Source: Chloroflexi bacterium TSY (GTDB lineage Bacteria; Chloroflexota; Anaerolineae; Caldilineales; Caldilineaceae). Taken from it: 64,000 bases of DNA. Each line of letters opens with the position of its first letter. Position 1 is the stretch's first letter. Both the position numbers and the translations under genes were made by a program. The notes under the pieces were generated by a model. That model was not told the origin of the DNA. It ran no database searches and worked only from the letters and a program-made list of their open reading frames with translations. Where the stretch lies: positions 1 to 64,000 of the forward strand of contig JAHBNG010000072.1 of assembly GCA_019217005.1 (NCBI GenBank), in the 5' to 3' direction. Shown here one piece after another: positions 9,028 to 19,009 of the stretch.

Positions 9028-11619
9028 ATGCGACTGTACGAATTTTTTCCCAGATATTTTCGTCTGATTGTGGTTTTGATTGCTCACTGTCTCATTTTCG
9101 CGTTGGCCTATATAAGTCAGTCTGTTGCCACGACGGCATCAGCGGTCGGCCTCTATCCGCAAGAGCGAATCGAGCCACAAGAGATGAGTACACCGACTAC
9201 GACTTCAACGGCGAACCGACAGGCGACCGCCAATGCAGTTGAAACGGCAGTCGCGGCGACCTTAGAGGCACTCAAAGGACCGACCTCAACCCCCGATCTG
9301 ATTTCCGCCCGGTTGACGGAAATTGCTGTTGCGACCACAACGGCGAGAGTACGAATATCGACCCCAACCCGTTCACTCACCAAAACTCCCCCTCGACTCA
9401 TCTTCTCGACACCGCGTCCAGTCCGGACCGAGGAGGCGTTTGCGCCTGATTCCGTTCAAATTCCATCCGGTTTTCCGGGAATAGAGTCTTATCATGGTCT
9501 TCGAGCTAGTACCGTTACAACTGACTTGCTGGCATCTTCAGTGAACAACAGTGAAGATGCCAGCAAGTCAGTTGTCCAGATTCTGCGCTGTGAAGGCGAT
9601 TTTGGATGCGACAATCCAGCAGGTACGGGGATTATCGTGCACTCGACGGGTCTGATTTTAACCGCGTATCATGTTCTGCTAGAAGATCCAAATGACTTGC
9701 TCTCCCCTCTATATCGTGAGTTCGTGATTGCTCTGACTGAAGATGTATTCAGCAAACCCCGTCCCACATATCGCGCAAAGTTGGTTGCCCAGAAAGTTGA
9801 GCTGGACATTGCGCTGCTCGCCATCGACCGCAGATTGGACGAATCTGACATCGAGCATATAAGCCTCAACCTGCCGGCCCTACCCTTTGCCGACATCTCG
9901 CGCATCTTCGGCGCAAGTTTTGATATTCTGGGCTATCCGCAGAATGACGGTGATGCCATTAATCACCATCGCGCAAGTTTTGGAAGATTTGATGAGGATG
10001 GACAACTAATTGTCGTTGACAGTCTGCCGGGAAAAGGCAACAGCGGTGGTCCCGCCCTTATGCTCCAGGATGGACGGATGACCGTAGCCGGCTTCGTGAT
10101 TCGGGGGCGCTCGACTCAAGGGCAGCCTGGACAGAGCGGGCTGTTGAGGACCATTAATCAAGTCATCGATCTGACTTGGACGCCCCGTTTTAACAGAGTG
10201 GTTGGCCAAAATATCCAGATTGTCGAGCGCAGCAGCGATGGTGAAGATCTGCTCCAGATCTCGATTGATCTATCCACATTCGATCTGGGCGACGTATCGC
10301 TGCGCCTGCTCTTTTATATGATCGAAAATGGAACCGGCCAACCCTGGCAACCTCCAGATTCCGACGGGCCGTTGGTCATTTGGACCGATTTGAATACCGA
10401 GAAATTTATCGACGCGCAAACCATCGTGTTGACCAGTCCTGTCGAAAAGCTAGGCATGACACCTGACCGCTTGAGCTTCTATGGTATGCTTTGGGACCGA
10501 GAGAACGGTCGGTCGATGTGGGCCAACGTCGAGGACATTCAGATGAAGAGCGATCCTGTTGCAATTGCACCAGTCGCAGGTGAAACGAGGCGGCCAACGG
10601 CAACAAGAACACCAACACCCTCACCAACACGGACTCTTCGTCCAACCATGACGCCGACGGTCAACATACAAGCCACGAATGATGCAGTTGAAACGGCGGC
10701 GGCTGCGACGCTAGAAGCGCTGTATACGCCAACCCCAACCACCGATCGAATTGCTGCCCGGTTGACGGAAGTTGCTATGGAGACGGCAACGATGAGAGCA
10801 ATGATACCAACAGCTACACGAACACCGACCAACACCAGAACACTGAGACCGACATCGACAATAATGCCGACACCAACTGAAACACTAACTCTACGTCCTA
10901 CAAACAGACCGCGCTTACGTACGAACCCAAGCGACGTCTGGACGGGCGAACCACCGGACTATATTCTGATTCTCACTCAATTGAGACCTCGAGTTGATCC
11001 ACCACCTATCATAATCCACCCTATAGTATCCTCCGATAACGAATCCATTATACTCTCTACAAGTGGCACAGCTTGTCTTAATTTCGACGATCAGAGCAAG
11101 TGGGGCAGTGAGGTGCATCGTTATAAGCTCTGGGATGATCAGTATCAAGGATGGGTTCCCTTTGCTGTGGATGATGGCGGTCTATACGGGATCGAAAACG
11201 TTGGCTTTATGAAGGAATCCACTATCAAAGCTGGAGAGTATTCCTTCAGGTTGACGAGTACAGACCCTTATGTAGCTGGTTTGTCCAGCCCACTTATTCC
11301 AGTTAATGAAGGCGACGAGGTTACAGCTACTGTCCACTATTACATCTGGGAGCATGGTCAGGCCCCACAGGACTGGGTTGCATTGGGTGTGAAACCGGAT
11401 GCGTACGCTAGTTGTGAAGATGACTGTTACGTCAATGGCTTTACTCGAGGACGTTGGGCCAAGCTTTCGAAAACGGTGATAGCGACCGGCAGTGAAATCA
11501 TGATTCTGTTGCAAGCTCAGAGCCCTCAGAACCTGAACTCGAATATTTATTTCGATGAATTGGAGATTCGAATCAATGGGAAATTCATAGATAATTGTAG
11601 ATATCACGAAGATTTTTAG
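9028..11619 (+). CDS. Secreted trypsin-like protease copy 2 with C-terminal CBM-like domain
   Basis: 863 residues, intact. A membrane/signal segment at residues ~8-30 is followed by a Thr-rich linker with an ETAVAATLEAL...LTEIA motif, then a trypsin-like domain. His is near residue 214 (TAYHVLLE), Asp near 260 (LDIALLAID) and Ser near 338 (GNSGGPAL). The shared middle module follows (FDLGDVSLRLLFY ... PDRLSFYGMLWDR), then a second linker repeating the ETAAAATLEAL motif. Instead of the FGE domain of copies 1 and 3, the last ~180 residues form a beta-rich, Trp/Tyr-rich domain (CLNFDDQSKWGSE ... IYFDELEIRING) resembling galactose-binding-like/CBM modules. This is a module swap at the same linker. 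A 24-bp perfect inverted repeat lies inside the protease N-terminus. Substrate unknown. Confidence 0.82.
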   Translation: MRLYEFFPRYFRLIVVLIAHCLIFALAYISQSVATTASAVGLYPQERIEPQEMSTPTTTSTANRQATANAVETAVAATLEALKGPTSTPDLISARLTEIAVATTTARVRISTPTRSLTKTPPRLIFSTPRPVRTEEAFAPDSVQIPSGFPGIESYHGLRASTVTTDLLASSVNNSEDASKSVVQILRCEGDFGCDNPAGTGIIVHSTGLILTAYHVLLEDPNDLLSPLYREFVIALTEDVFSKPRPTYRAKLVAQKVELDIALLAIDRRLDESDIEHISLNLPALPFADISRIFGASFDILGYPQNDGDAINHHRASFGRFDEDGQLIVVDSLPGKGNSGGPALMLQDGRMTVAGFVIRGRSTQGQPGQSGLLRTINQVIDLTWTPRFNRVVGQNIQIVERSSDGEDLLQISIDLSTFDLGDVSLRLLFYMIENGTGQPWQPPDSDGPLVIWTDLNTEKFIDAQTIVLTSPVEKLGMTPDRLSFYGMLWDRENGRSMWANVEDIQMKSDPVAIAPVAGETRRPTATRTPTPSPTRTLRPTMTPTVNIQATNDAVETAAAATLEALYTPTPTTDRIAARLTEVAMETATMRAMIPTATRTPTNTRTLRPTSTIMPTPTETLTLRPTNRPRLRTNPSDVWTGEPPDYILILTQLRPRVDPPPIIIHPIVSSDNESIILSTSGTACLNFDDQSKWGSEVHRYKLWDDQYQGWVPFAVDDGGLYGIENVGFMKESTIKAGEYSFRLTSTDPYVAGLSSPLIPVNEGDEVTATVHYYIWEHGQAPQDWVALGVKPDAYASCEDDCYVNGFTRGRWAKLSKTVIATGSEIMILLQAQSPQNLNSNIYFDELEIRINGKFIDNCRYHEDF
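9517..9575. repeat. Perfect 24-bp inverted repeat inside a coding sequence
   Basis: The arms at 9517-9540 and 9552-9575 are exact reverse complements, separated by 11 nt. The right arm encodes the conserved DASKSVVQ stretch shared with the paralogues. The left arm encodes TTDLLASS, which has no match in them, so the left arm looks like an inverted copy of the right. Confidence 0.85.
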
Positions 11620-11713
11620 CTCAAGTAAGAGAAGCTTATCAATGAATTCTTGTTAATTAGTATGTAGAACGAACCAGATTCAAGATCTGGCATCCATTTG
11701 TTTTGACGCAGCT

Positions 11714-13663
11714 ATGTACATATCTACTCATCAATATAAAACTATAGAGGTAGTGGTCATCTCCAAGTATTATTGTTGCATTGCGTTTGCGATTGCCTAC
11801 TTCCTATTGATTGTCGTTACTCTTGAAAACGTGAAGGCCCAATCAACGCGCACTCCTACACCAAAGGCCACTCACTCTCCCGCCTCGACACAGACATCTA
11901 CTGGCACTTCTCCAACCATCACGATGACCATCCAGCGCCCGCTTCTTGTCTTCTCGACACCACGGCCCGTCCGCGAGGAGGAGGCTCTGGCAACCGGTTT
12001 TAGTCAAATCCCTTCAGTCTTTCAGGGCATCGATGCCTATCACCCAATCGAAGCGGATTTGACCGAGACCGAACTCGCTTTGTCGTCGGCATCCACTCTG
12101 CAAGAGGCGATTGCATCTGTTGTCCAGATTTTGCGCTGTGGCGACGGCTTTCGTTGCACGACTCCGGTGGGGACCGGCGTCGTTGTGCATCCAAGCGGTC
12201 TGATCTTGACCGCGTATCATGTCCTGCTCGAAGACCCAGATGACCTAACCTCACAACGCTATCCTACCTTTGCCATTGCGATGACCGACAGCATACGAGG
12301 GTCACCGCAACCGCTCTATCGGGCGTCGTTGGTGGCGCAGAAAGATGAACTGGATATCGCCCTGCTTGCGATTGATCAGACAATCAATGGGGATGAAATC
12401 GATCGCAACGAGCTTGCCCTGCCGACGCTGACCTTTGGCAACGTCGACAGCCACTTTGGACGCAGACTCGGTATATTGGGCTACCCAATCGATGGGAGCG
12501 AGAGTGTCCGCACCACATCGGGGATTTTCGAGGGGTTTGCCAGCAATGGACAATTGATCGTTGTCGACAGTCAGCTGCGCAATGGAAATAGCGGCGGTCC
12601 GGCTCTTGGCATTGAAAATGACCAAATGGCCATCGTCGGCTTGGTCATTCGGGGACGCTCAACCCAAGGACGTTTGGAACAGGAAGGCCTGCTGCGGGCC
12701 ATCGACCAGGTCATCGACCTCAATTGGAAGCCCCGCTTTGACCAGGTTATCGGTCGGAACACTCGGGCTGTTGAGATGGTTCGTGATGGGGAGAGGTTTG
12801 TTCAACTGTCCATCGATCTGTCGACCTTTGATTTGGTCGGAGAAACGTTGCGCCTACTTTTTTATGTGACGGATGCCTTCACCAGTCAGCCCTGGCAACC
12901 ACCGGATATGGACGAACCGCTAGCGATTTGGGCTGATCTGAGTCCCGATCGGTTGATTGACGCCCAAACGGTGCAGCTTACAATTTCGACCGATGTGTTG
13001 GGCACAACGCCCGATCGGTTACGCTTTTATGGCATGTTGTGGGATCGAGGAGTCGGTCAGTCGATGTGGGCCAGCAAAGGAGGAATCCAGATAGAAGAGG
13101 AGGTCGTTGCAATGATGTCGGAGACAGATTTGGGTCAACAACAGCAGCAAGAATTATTAGGGCCATCTACACCAACCGTAACGCCTACGGCAACAGAGAG
13201 GCCGACCGACACACGAACATCCACTCCAACATTTACGAGTACTCAACAGCCCACAATGACACCGACGGTGAATCAAACGGCCACGGCTGATGCCGTTGAA
13301 ACGGCAGCGATCGCAACGTTCGAAGCGCTCTTTACGCCAACGCCGACCGTGGATCTGATTGCTGTCAGGCTGACGGAAATCGCCGTGACAGCAACCGCGA
13401 TGGCACGTGTTCCAACGGTCACGCATACACCGACTTCGACCAATACGCCGGCACCCACACCGACAAAAACACCAACCCCGACACCCAAACCCCCTCAAGC
13501 GGGCGAGGTGCGGAAATTTGGTGGAATTCCTTTTGTATATGTTCCGGAGGGACCGTTTATTATGGGGTCAGAAGATAATTATAGCGATGAGCGTCCACAA
13601 TCCCGGATCAACGTTGAAAGTTTCTGGATCATGCAGATTGAAGTGACCAATCACCAGTATTGA
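11714..13663 (+). pseudogene. Secreted trypsin-like protease/FGE protein copy 3, up to in-frame TGA
   Basis: 649 codons ending at an in-frame TGA (13661-13663); the same frame then continues to 14275. There is a signal segment at ~18-42, a Thr-Pro linker, and a protease domain with TAYHVLLED, LDIALLAID and GNSGGPAL, so the catalytic triad is complete. The shared module (FDLVGETLRLLFY, PDRLRFYGMLWDR) and a long Thr-Pro linker with ETAAIATFEAL...LTEIAV follow, then the start of the FGE domain (FGGIPFVYVPEGPFIMGS). The TGA replaces the CGA (Arg) found at the same place in copy 1 (EHYRAFVEAGG versus HQY-stop-AFVEAGG), a single C-to-T change. The protease half can still be made and secreted without its lectin domain. 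Confidence 0.85.
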
Positions 13664-14275
13664 GCCTTTGTCGAGGCAGGTGGATACGAACAGGAGCGTT
13701 ATTGGACGAGCGCTGGTTGGGCTTGGCTTGACGAGAATGCCTACACAGAGCCGAGGTATTGGAATGATGACAATTGGAATGGATTGAACCACCCCGTAGT
13801 CGGAGTCAGCTGGTATGAAGCTGTTGCCTATTCAGAATGGCTTTCAGAACAAAACGAACTGGAGATACGCCTGCCGACAGAAGCTGAGTGGGAGAAGGCA
13901 GCTCGTGGTGAAGATGGACAGAAGTACCCATGGGGTGATGAGGAACCGAATCCCGATTTGCTCAACTATCGAAGCAACGTCGGCAAAACAACAGAAGTGG
14001 GGCAATATCTTACAGGCAAAAGCCCCTACAACGCACTGGATATGGCTGGAAACGTTTGGGAATGGACCAGCACAATTTATGACACAGATCGGTTCCCTTA
14101 TCCCTACAAAAAAGATGAAAGGGAGTCACTGGACGGAGAGGATCGTCGCGTGTTGCGTGGTGGGTCGTGGTTCTTTACCGCGGGCAACGTACGTGCGGCC
14201 AACCGCGGTAGGAACGTTCCCAACGCTCGGTTCAACTACCTGGGTGTGCGGTTGGTGATGTCCCCCGGCAGTTGA
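13664..14275 (+). pseudogene. FGE-sulfatase (C-lectin) domain of copy 3, after the in-frame stop
   Basis: In-frame continuation of the 11714 gene. A possible internal restart is at 13784. It carries the core of the FGE/C-lectin fold: VGVSWYEAVAYSEWL, RLPTEAEWEKAARGEDG, GNVWEWTSTIYD, RVLRGGSW, and it ends in GVRLVMSPGS. As in copy 1, the catalytic Cys pair of genuine FGE is missing. The end matches copy 1 codon for codon in length, with a 26-codon variable core. The sequence AANRGRNVPNARFNY in that core is the Asn/Arg-rich kind seen in DGR variable proteins. Confidence 0.8.
14171..14248 (+). other. Candidate variable region (DGR-like) in FGE domain of copy 3
   Basis: 26 codons after RGGSW; many are of the NNC/NNT form (TTC, TTT, ACC, GGC, AAC, GTT, GCT, TAC), as expected if AAC/AAT template codons were randomised at adenines. 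It is followed by a GC-rich end (TCCCCCGGCAGTTGA) identical in copy 1, where an initiation-of-mutagenic-homing site would sit. The template repeat is not seen in the window. Confidence 0.4.
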
Positions 14276-14359
14276 CTCTCTAATCTCTGGCTCTCTGCAC
14301 TCTGGTTTCTGGTTTTCAACGCTGCCGGTCTGTTCAGGGGCCAAGAGGAGAGAATTCGT

Positions 14360-14935
14360 CGACCCGCGTGCGACGCCCAGATATGGCGAATGTGGGTAAG
14401 AGGGAGTTGGATGAACCCTGTGCGACGCCTCGCTAGAGATCAGCGAGCGTCGCACTCGCCAGATGAGGCATCATCCGTTCCTGAAGCGTATGGCGAGAGC
14501 GTCGCACGGGTGGGTCCAACAAGGAGCAAGCCAAGGATGTAGCCTGTCTTGTCTTGTCGACTCGCGTGCGACGCACAGGTATGGCGGATGCGTGCAAGTG
14601 TAAAATTGAGGAAACCTGTGCGACGCTCGCTAGAGATCAGCGAGCGTCGCACGGGTGGGTCCAACAAGGAGCAAGCCAAGGATGTAGCCTGTCTTGTCTT
14701 GTCGACTCGCGTGCGACGCACAGGTATGGCGGATGCGTGCAAGTGTAAAATTGAGGAAACCTGTGCGACGCTCGCTAGAGATCAGCGAGCGTCGCACGCG
14801 AATGGGTCCAATGAGGGACAAGCCGCGGATGAACCCTGCCTCGCAGACCCACGTGCGACGCCCAGGTTTGGCAAATAAGGGTTAGCGAGACCTGTGCGAC
14901 GCTCGCTAGTGGTGTTCGGCAAGTCGCACGCTGGT
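14360..14935. repeat. REP-like array upstream of the RAYT gene
   Basis: Four tandem units starting near 14364, 14563, 14708 and 14848. The two middle units are near-identical with a 145-bp period. Each carries the hairpin GTGCGACGCTCGCTAGAG/ATCAGCGAGCGTCGCAC or a derivative, the constant TGTAAAATTGAGGAAACC and a GGGTCCAACAAGGAGCAAGCC spacer. Units are head to tail, as in bacterial BIMEs. No gene lies in 14276-15033. Confidence 0.82.
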
Positions 14936-15033
14936 TTATGGATACGGTGAAGTTCGTTTGGACACGTGCAGTATGTAGTGTATGCTAGTGCACCTTGACC
15001 AAGATTCTCTCATATTATTAAGGTAGGTGCATT

Positions 15034-15621
15034 ATGGCACGTAGGGATGTTCAGTTTGTGCAAGGTGCCTATTATCATATCTACAATCGAGGGACAAATC
15101 GATCATCGATCTTCCTCCGTGATGAAGACTACAAGGATGTTTTACGTAGAATGAAGCACTATACGCTTCGGTTCAACCTTTCAGTGATCGCCTATTGTCT
15201 CATGCCCAACCACTACCATTGGCTTATCCGCCAGGATGGTGAGGTTGAAGCTCGATGGTTACCCCAGAGAGCGTTCAATGGTTACGTGAGAACGTTCAAT
15301 AATCGAAATCAACGAACGGGGACGCTGTTTGAGGGCCCGTTTGTAGCAATTTTGGTCGATAAGGATGAGTATTTGAACCATCTCTGTCGATATATTCATG
15401 GGAATCCAGTGAAGGATGGATTTGCTCTGAGGCCGGAGTTGTGGCCATATTCCAATTATTCTGAGTGGATGGGACTTCGAAACGGGACATTGGTAGATCA
15501 CGGTTTCATCCAGGAGTTCTTTCCTGATATTGAACAATATCGTAAATCTGTGATGGATTATTTGACCAATCTTGATTCATTGCCGGATGAATTGCAAAAG
15601 TATCTATCGAATATAGAGTAG
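15034..15621 (+). CDS. REP-associated tyrosine transposase (RAYT, Y1_Tnp family)
   Basis: 195 residues. The family hallmarks are clear: an N-terminal GAYYHIYNRGTNR, the HUH metal-binding pair in CLMPNHYHWLIRQ, and the catalytic Tyr region LCRYIHGNPVKDG. RAYTs are single-strand nucleases related to IS200/IS605 transposases that nick and join REP hairpins. An AGGTAGGTG purine-rich stretch precedes the ATG. The gene sits between two arrays of hairpin-forming repeats (14360-14935 and 15672-15957), the standard arrangement for a RAYT and its REPs. The gene is intact, so it may still act on these repeats. Confidence 0.93.
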   Translation: MARRDVQFVQGAYYHIYNRGTNRSSIFLRDEDYKDVLRRMKHYTLRFNLSVIAYCLMPNHYHWLIRQDGEVEARWLPQRAFNGYVRTFNNRNQRTGTLFEGPFVAILVDKDEYLNHLCRYIHGNPVKDGFALRPELWPYSNYSEWMGLRNGTLVDHGFIQEFFPDIEQYRKSVMDYLTNLDSLPDELQKYLSNIE

Positions 15622-15671
15622 AAGTCATGTAAAAATAGTTGCTATTTTGCTGAAATCTACGTCGTATATAT

Positions 15672-15957
15672 ATCGGCCCAACAAGGGACAAACCAAGGAT
15701 GAAACATATCTCGTAGACTAGTGCGACGCACAGGTATGACGAATAGGGGTAAGTGAGAGACGGTTGAACCCTGTGCGTCGCACGCGGGTGGGTCCAACAA
15801 GGAGCAAGCCACAAATGAAGCATATCTCGCAGACTCGCGTGCGACGCATAGGTGTGACGAAGAGGCGTAAGTGAGAGACGGTTGAACCCTATGCGACGCT
15901 CGCTAGAGATCAGCGAGCGTCGCACGAGGGTAGGGTCCAATAGGGGACAAACCTCGT
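15672..15957. repeat. REP-like array downstream of the RAYT gene
   Basis: Two further units (GTGCGACGCACAGGTATG near 15730 and GTGCGACGCATAGGTGTG near 15839). They share the GGTTGAACCCTGTGCG stretch with 14400-14420, and the last ends in the full hairpin CGCTCGCTAGAGATCAGCGAGCG. With the upstream array it encloses the transposase gene. Confidence 0.8.
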
Positions 15958-15992
15958 CATAAGTGTAAATTCTATTGGTATGGAAGTGAATC

Positions 15993-18347
15993 ATGCCTCA
16001 AATCCTTTATTTTGATTTACAAATCGAGAAGTCTAAAAACGCATATCGCAGTCGAGTTCTAAGTTCGCCGGTGGGTGAAGCCTCCGGCGAATTCGAACTG
16101 CCCTTCACAGAAGATGAGTTGGATCGCTTTTTGTCGCTGGACCCAACTTTTCCGCCTCAGGATACTGTGTCGTCAAGTGGTTCTTCTCCCGACTTAACCC
16201 CACAAAGCTTTGGCGAGCGCCTGTATGCCGCGGCCTTCGCCGGAGAGGTGGGCACCAGCTTGCGACGGAGCCTGGATGCAGCCAATCGCCAACAAACGAC
16301 ACTGCGCATTCGTCTGCGTATTGATCCTGATCTGACCGAACTGAGTCGCTTGCCCTGGGAATATCTATATGTAAGCCCTCTTAAACGCTTTCTTACTCTC
16401 TCCGATGAGACGTCGTTAGTTCGCTATCATAAACTGTCTCAACCGCCCAAACCACTGCGCGTTTCGCCACCGTTGCGGGTGTTGGTTGTGATTTCGAGTC
16501 CAGCAGACATGCCGCAATTCGATGTCGAAGCAGGATGGAGCCACTTAAAGGCTGCATTATCCTCACTACAAGAGAAGAATTTGGTTCAAGTGGAGCGGTT
16601 GGAAGAAGCAACTGTTCTGGCGCTTCAAGAGCGCTTGCAGCGAGGTGATGTACATATTCTCCATTTTCTTGGTCACGGCTCCTTTGATCATGTAGCAAAC
16701 CAGGGAGGTCTCTATTTCGAAGATGATCGTCAACAAAGCAACTGGATAGACGCCACGCGGCTTGGAACACTGTTTCGCGATCACAACGCACTTTCACTGA
16801 TCTTTTTGAATGCGTGCGAAGGGGCGCAGACAGGATATAGCGATGTTTGGTCGGGGACAGCTCAACAGTTGGTGCAACAGGGGATTCCGGCTGTGTTGGC
16901 CATGCAGTTTGTCATCAGCTATAAGGCATCCACCGTCTTGGCCGGTACATTCTATCGCGCCACAGCCAATGGCCATTCGGTTGACGCTGCGGTGGCTGAG
17001 GCGCGCAAAGCTGTCTATCTAGCAGGCAATGAAGTCGAATGGGCCACGCCGATTTTGTTTAGCCGTTCGCCTGACAATCGCCTTTTCGAGTTGCCGCAAG
17101 ATAGAATATCAGGTGCCCCCAATGAAGAATCGATCCATGAGATCTCCTCATCAGCCGAAGAGAGCCGTGCAGGAACAGATCTAGTCGCATTGATCCAAAG
17201 CCAGACTTGGCCAAAATTGGCCCTCATCGGAATCGGCGCCGTCATCATCTCATTAGGGGTTCTCTTTCTTAATTCTCAATCATCGTCTGTGCCTGAATCC
17301 GCTGCTTCCCGGCAACCAACAGTGGCTCCTACTGCAACGCCCCAGCCAGTTGTGAACCCTGTCGTTGAACCCACGGCAGCGTCAACTCGCCTCTGTTCTG
17401 ACGGCAGGCAGTGTGTGCTAGTGGCCGAAATTGATCTGCCGGATGATGAGCGATATAAGGATATCGTCCGTAAAATCTATTGGGAGTTGACCAGTGGTGA
17501 ACTGTTGTCATCTGATATGTTCAATGTTCGGATCATTGATGCGATTCGCGACGTCGATCAGATTCGACAACTGACAGAGCAAGAGATGCCCCAAATTATC
17601 GTTTGGGGTCAGATCATTCAGTTATTTAAGGAGCTCAACATTAATTTCGAGTTGATCAATCAACTGGGGGTTGGTCAATCCAATCAACTGCGCCCCTATC
17701 GAGTCCAATTTTTCGAACCGATCACGCAAAAGCTGACCTGCACAGGCGAATGTTTTGAACCAGCCAATCTAGGCAAGGCTCTTAATCAACTTGGCGAAGT
17801 GGTCGCCCATACAACGGCTGGGATGCTCCATTATGGACTTGCTCAGGCGGAAGAGGCTGATCAAGATTTTGGGATTGCGCTCTATTGTATCGGCGAACCG
17901 GTCAATAAGCAGAATTTAAATCTCACCAATGTCGATTGTGGCCAGGATTTGCAGATTGAAGGTTTCAACGCGGGGGCCCTTTATTATTATGCAGGTCGAG
18001 CGAAAATCCTGATTGGGGACTACGTGACTGCGATTGAATATCTCCAAAAAGCTGCATTGCAGAACCCCGATGATCCGGCTCCGCTGATTGGCATTGCAAC
18101 TGCATATAAAAGCTGGATTGATGAGGGGAATCCCCCCGCATTTCATGATGCTTTAGATGAGGCTGTTCTGCTTTCAAACGTCTTACGAACGGACAGGGCG
18201 ACCCACAACGTTCCGACTCGGGAGATTGCCGTCGTTGACTATGAACTTGGTTTTATTGCTGAGTTACAAGAGACTGGGAAAATGCGGAGAGTAAATACAC
18301 CCTGGCAATTGAGGAATTTGGTCCAGAGAGCCAGCAAGCTTATGTAA
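15993..18347 (+). pseudogene. CHAT-domain protease fused to TPR repeats, N-terminal part
   Basis: The cytosolic CHAT (caspase-HetF-associated) cysteine protease domain spans about residues 90-370. The catalytic His is in HILHFLGHGSF (~residue 229) and the Cys in FLNACEGAQTG (~residue 275). A transmembrane helix follows (LALIGIGAVIISLGVLFL, ~410-428), then a Pro/Thr stretch and a periplasmic-type region ending in TPR-like helices (AGRAKILIGDYVTAIEYLQKAALQNPDDPAPL). The frame fails near 18275: shifting by one base there continues with WENAESKYTLAIEEFGPESQ, which is clearly more TPR. A second lesion, a MITE, hits the C-terminus. CHAT proteases act in bacterial conflict and programmed-death systems; here it neighbours three trypsin-like proteases. 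Confidence 0.85.
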
Positions 18348-19009
18348 CATACATTGCACTTGCTCGAGTTCAGCGGCAGATGGGCAAGATCGAGGACGCG
18401 GCTGCCACATTGCAGCATGCGCATCATCTCGATTCGACTGTTCCGTGGGCCCTCTTGGAACTGGCTCAACTCCATCAGAGCGATCGCACATATGCAGAGT
18501 CATTTTTAAAATCTGCTCACGAAATTGCACCCGAGCAAGCCTATGTCGACATTGTCTCGGCTCAATTATGTGCTGTATGGGAAGCGTTTGATTGTGCTGT
18601 GGATGCCTATCAACGTGCAGAGGAAAAGCGCCCCAACTCTGGTTGGCTTTATGGCCGGATCGGTGATCTTGATGGTCAAAAGGCTGAATCGTTTGACCAT
18701 CAAGATTGGTCAAAAGCGGCGGAGTATTATGAGAAAGCTGTAGAACGTCGTCCCAATGATCCATGGGCGCATGAACGGTTGGCATTTGCCTATTTCAACC
18801 AGGGAAACTATGTTGAGTCAGTCGAACACTTTGGGATCAGCCTAAATGAGCTTTCTCACCCACAGAGTCAGCTTGCCGCGCGCTACTGCAACCTGGCACA
18901 AGCGCAGCAAATTGCCGAAATGCTCGATGAGGCGCTTGCCACCTACCAGGTCTGTCTCAACAGGCTCAGTAGATCCAAATTTCAGGTTTTGAGAGAGAAT
19001 TCTGGCTAA
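18275..19009 (+). pseudogene. TPR-repeat C-terminal part of the CHAT protein, after frameshift
   Basis: Open in the shifted frame, this encodes at least four TPR-like helical pairs (MGKIEDAAATLQHAHHLD, SAQLCAVWEAFDCAVDAYQRA, WSKAAEYYEKAVERRPNDP, YVESVEHFGISL). An internal ATG at 18380 could start a separate product. The stop at 19007-19009 lies inside an inserted MITE. Removing that insert (18967-19186) joins VCLNR to LENPETRATVEALIEQIQ and ends at TAG 19263-19265, so the gene was originally about 12 residues longer than its present remnant plus insert tail suggests. Confidence 0.8.

Noticed and set aside
13661..13663. TGA recoding (selenocysteine or alternative code)
   Set aside because: Other genes here end normally in TGA (for example 8584-8586), the paralogue has an ordinary Arg codon at this site, and no selenocysteine-type hairpin context was noticed.
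15034..15621. Autonomous IS200/IS605 element
   Set aside because: The protein is of the RAYT type, no tnpB is present, and the flanks are multi-copy REP arrays rather than a single left and right end.
18265..18285. Programmed -1 frameshift in the CHAT-TPR gene
   Set aside because: The run ACT GGG AAA ATG does not present a slippery X XXY YYZ heptamer in the zero frame, and the gene is further broken by a MITE.
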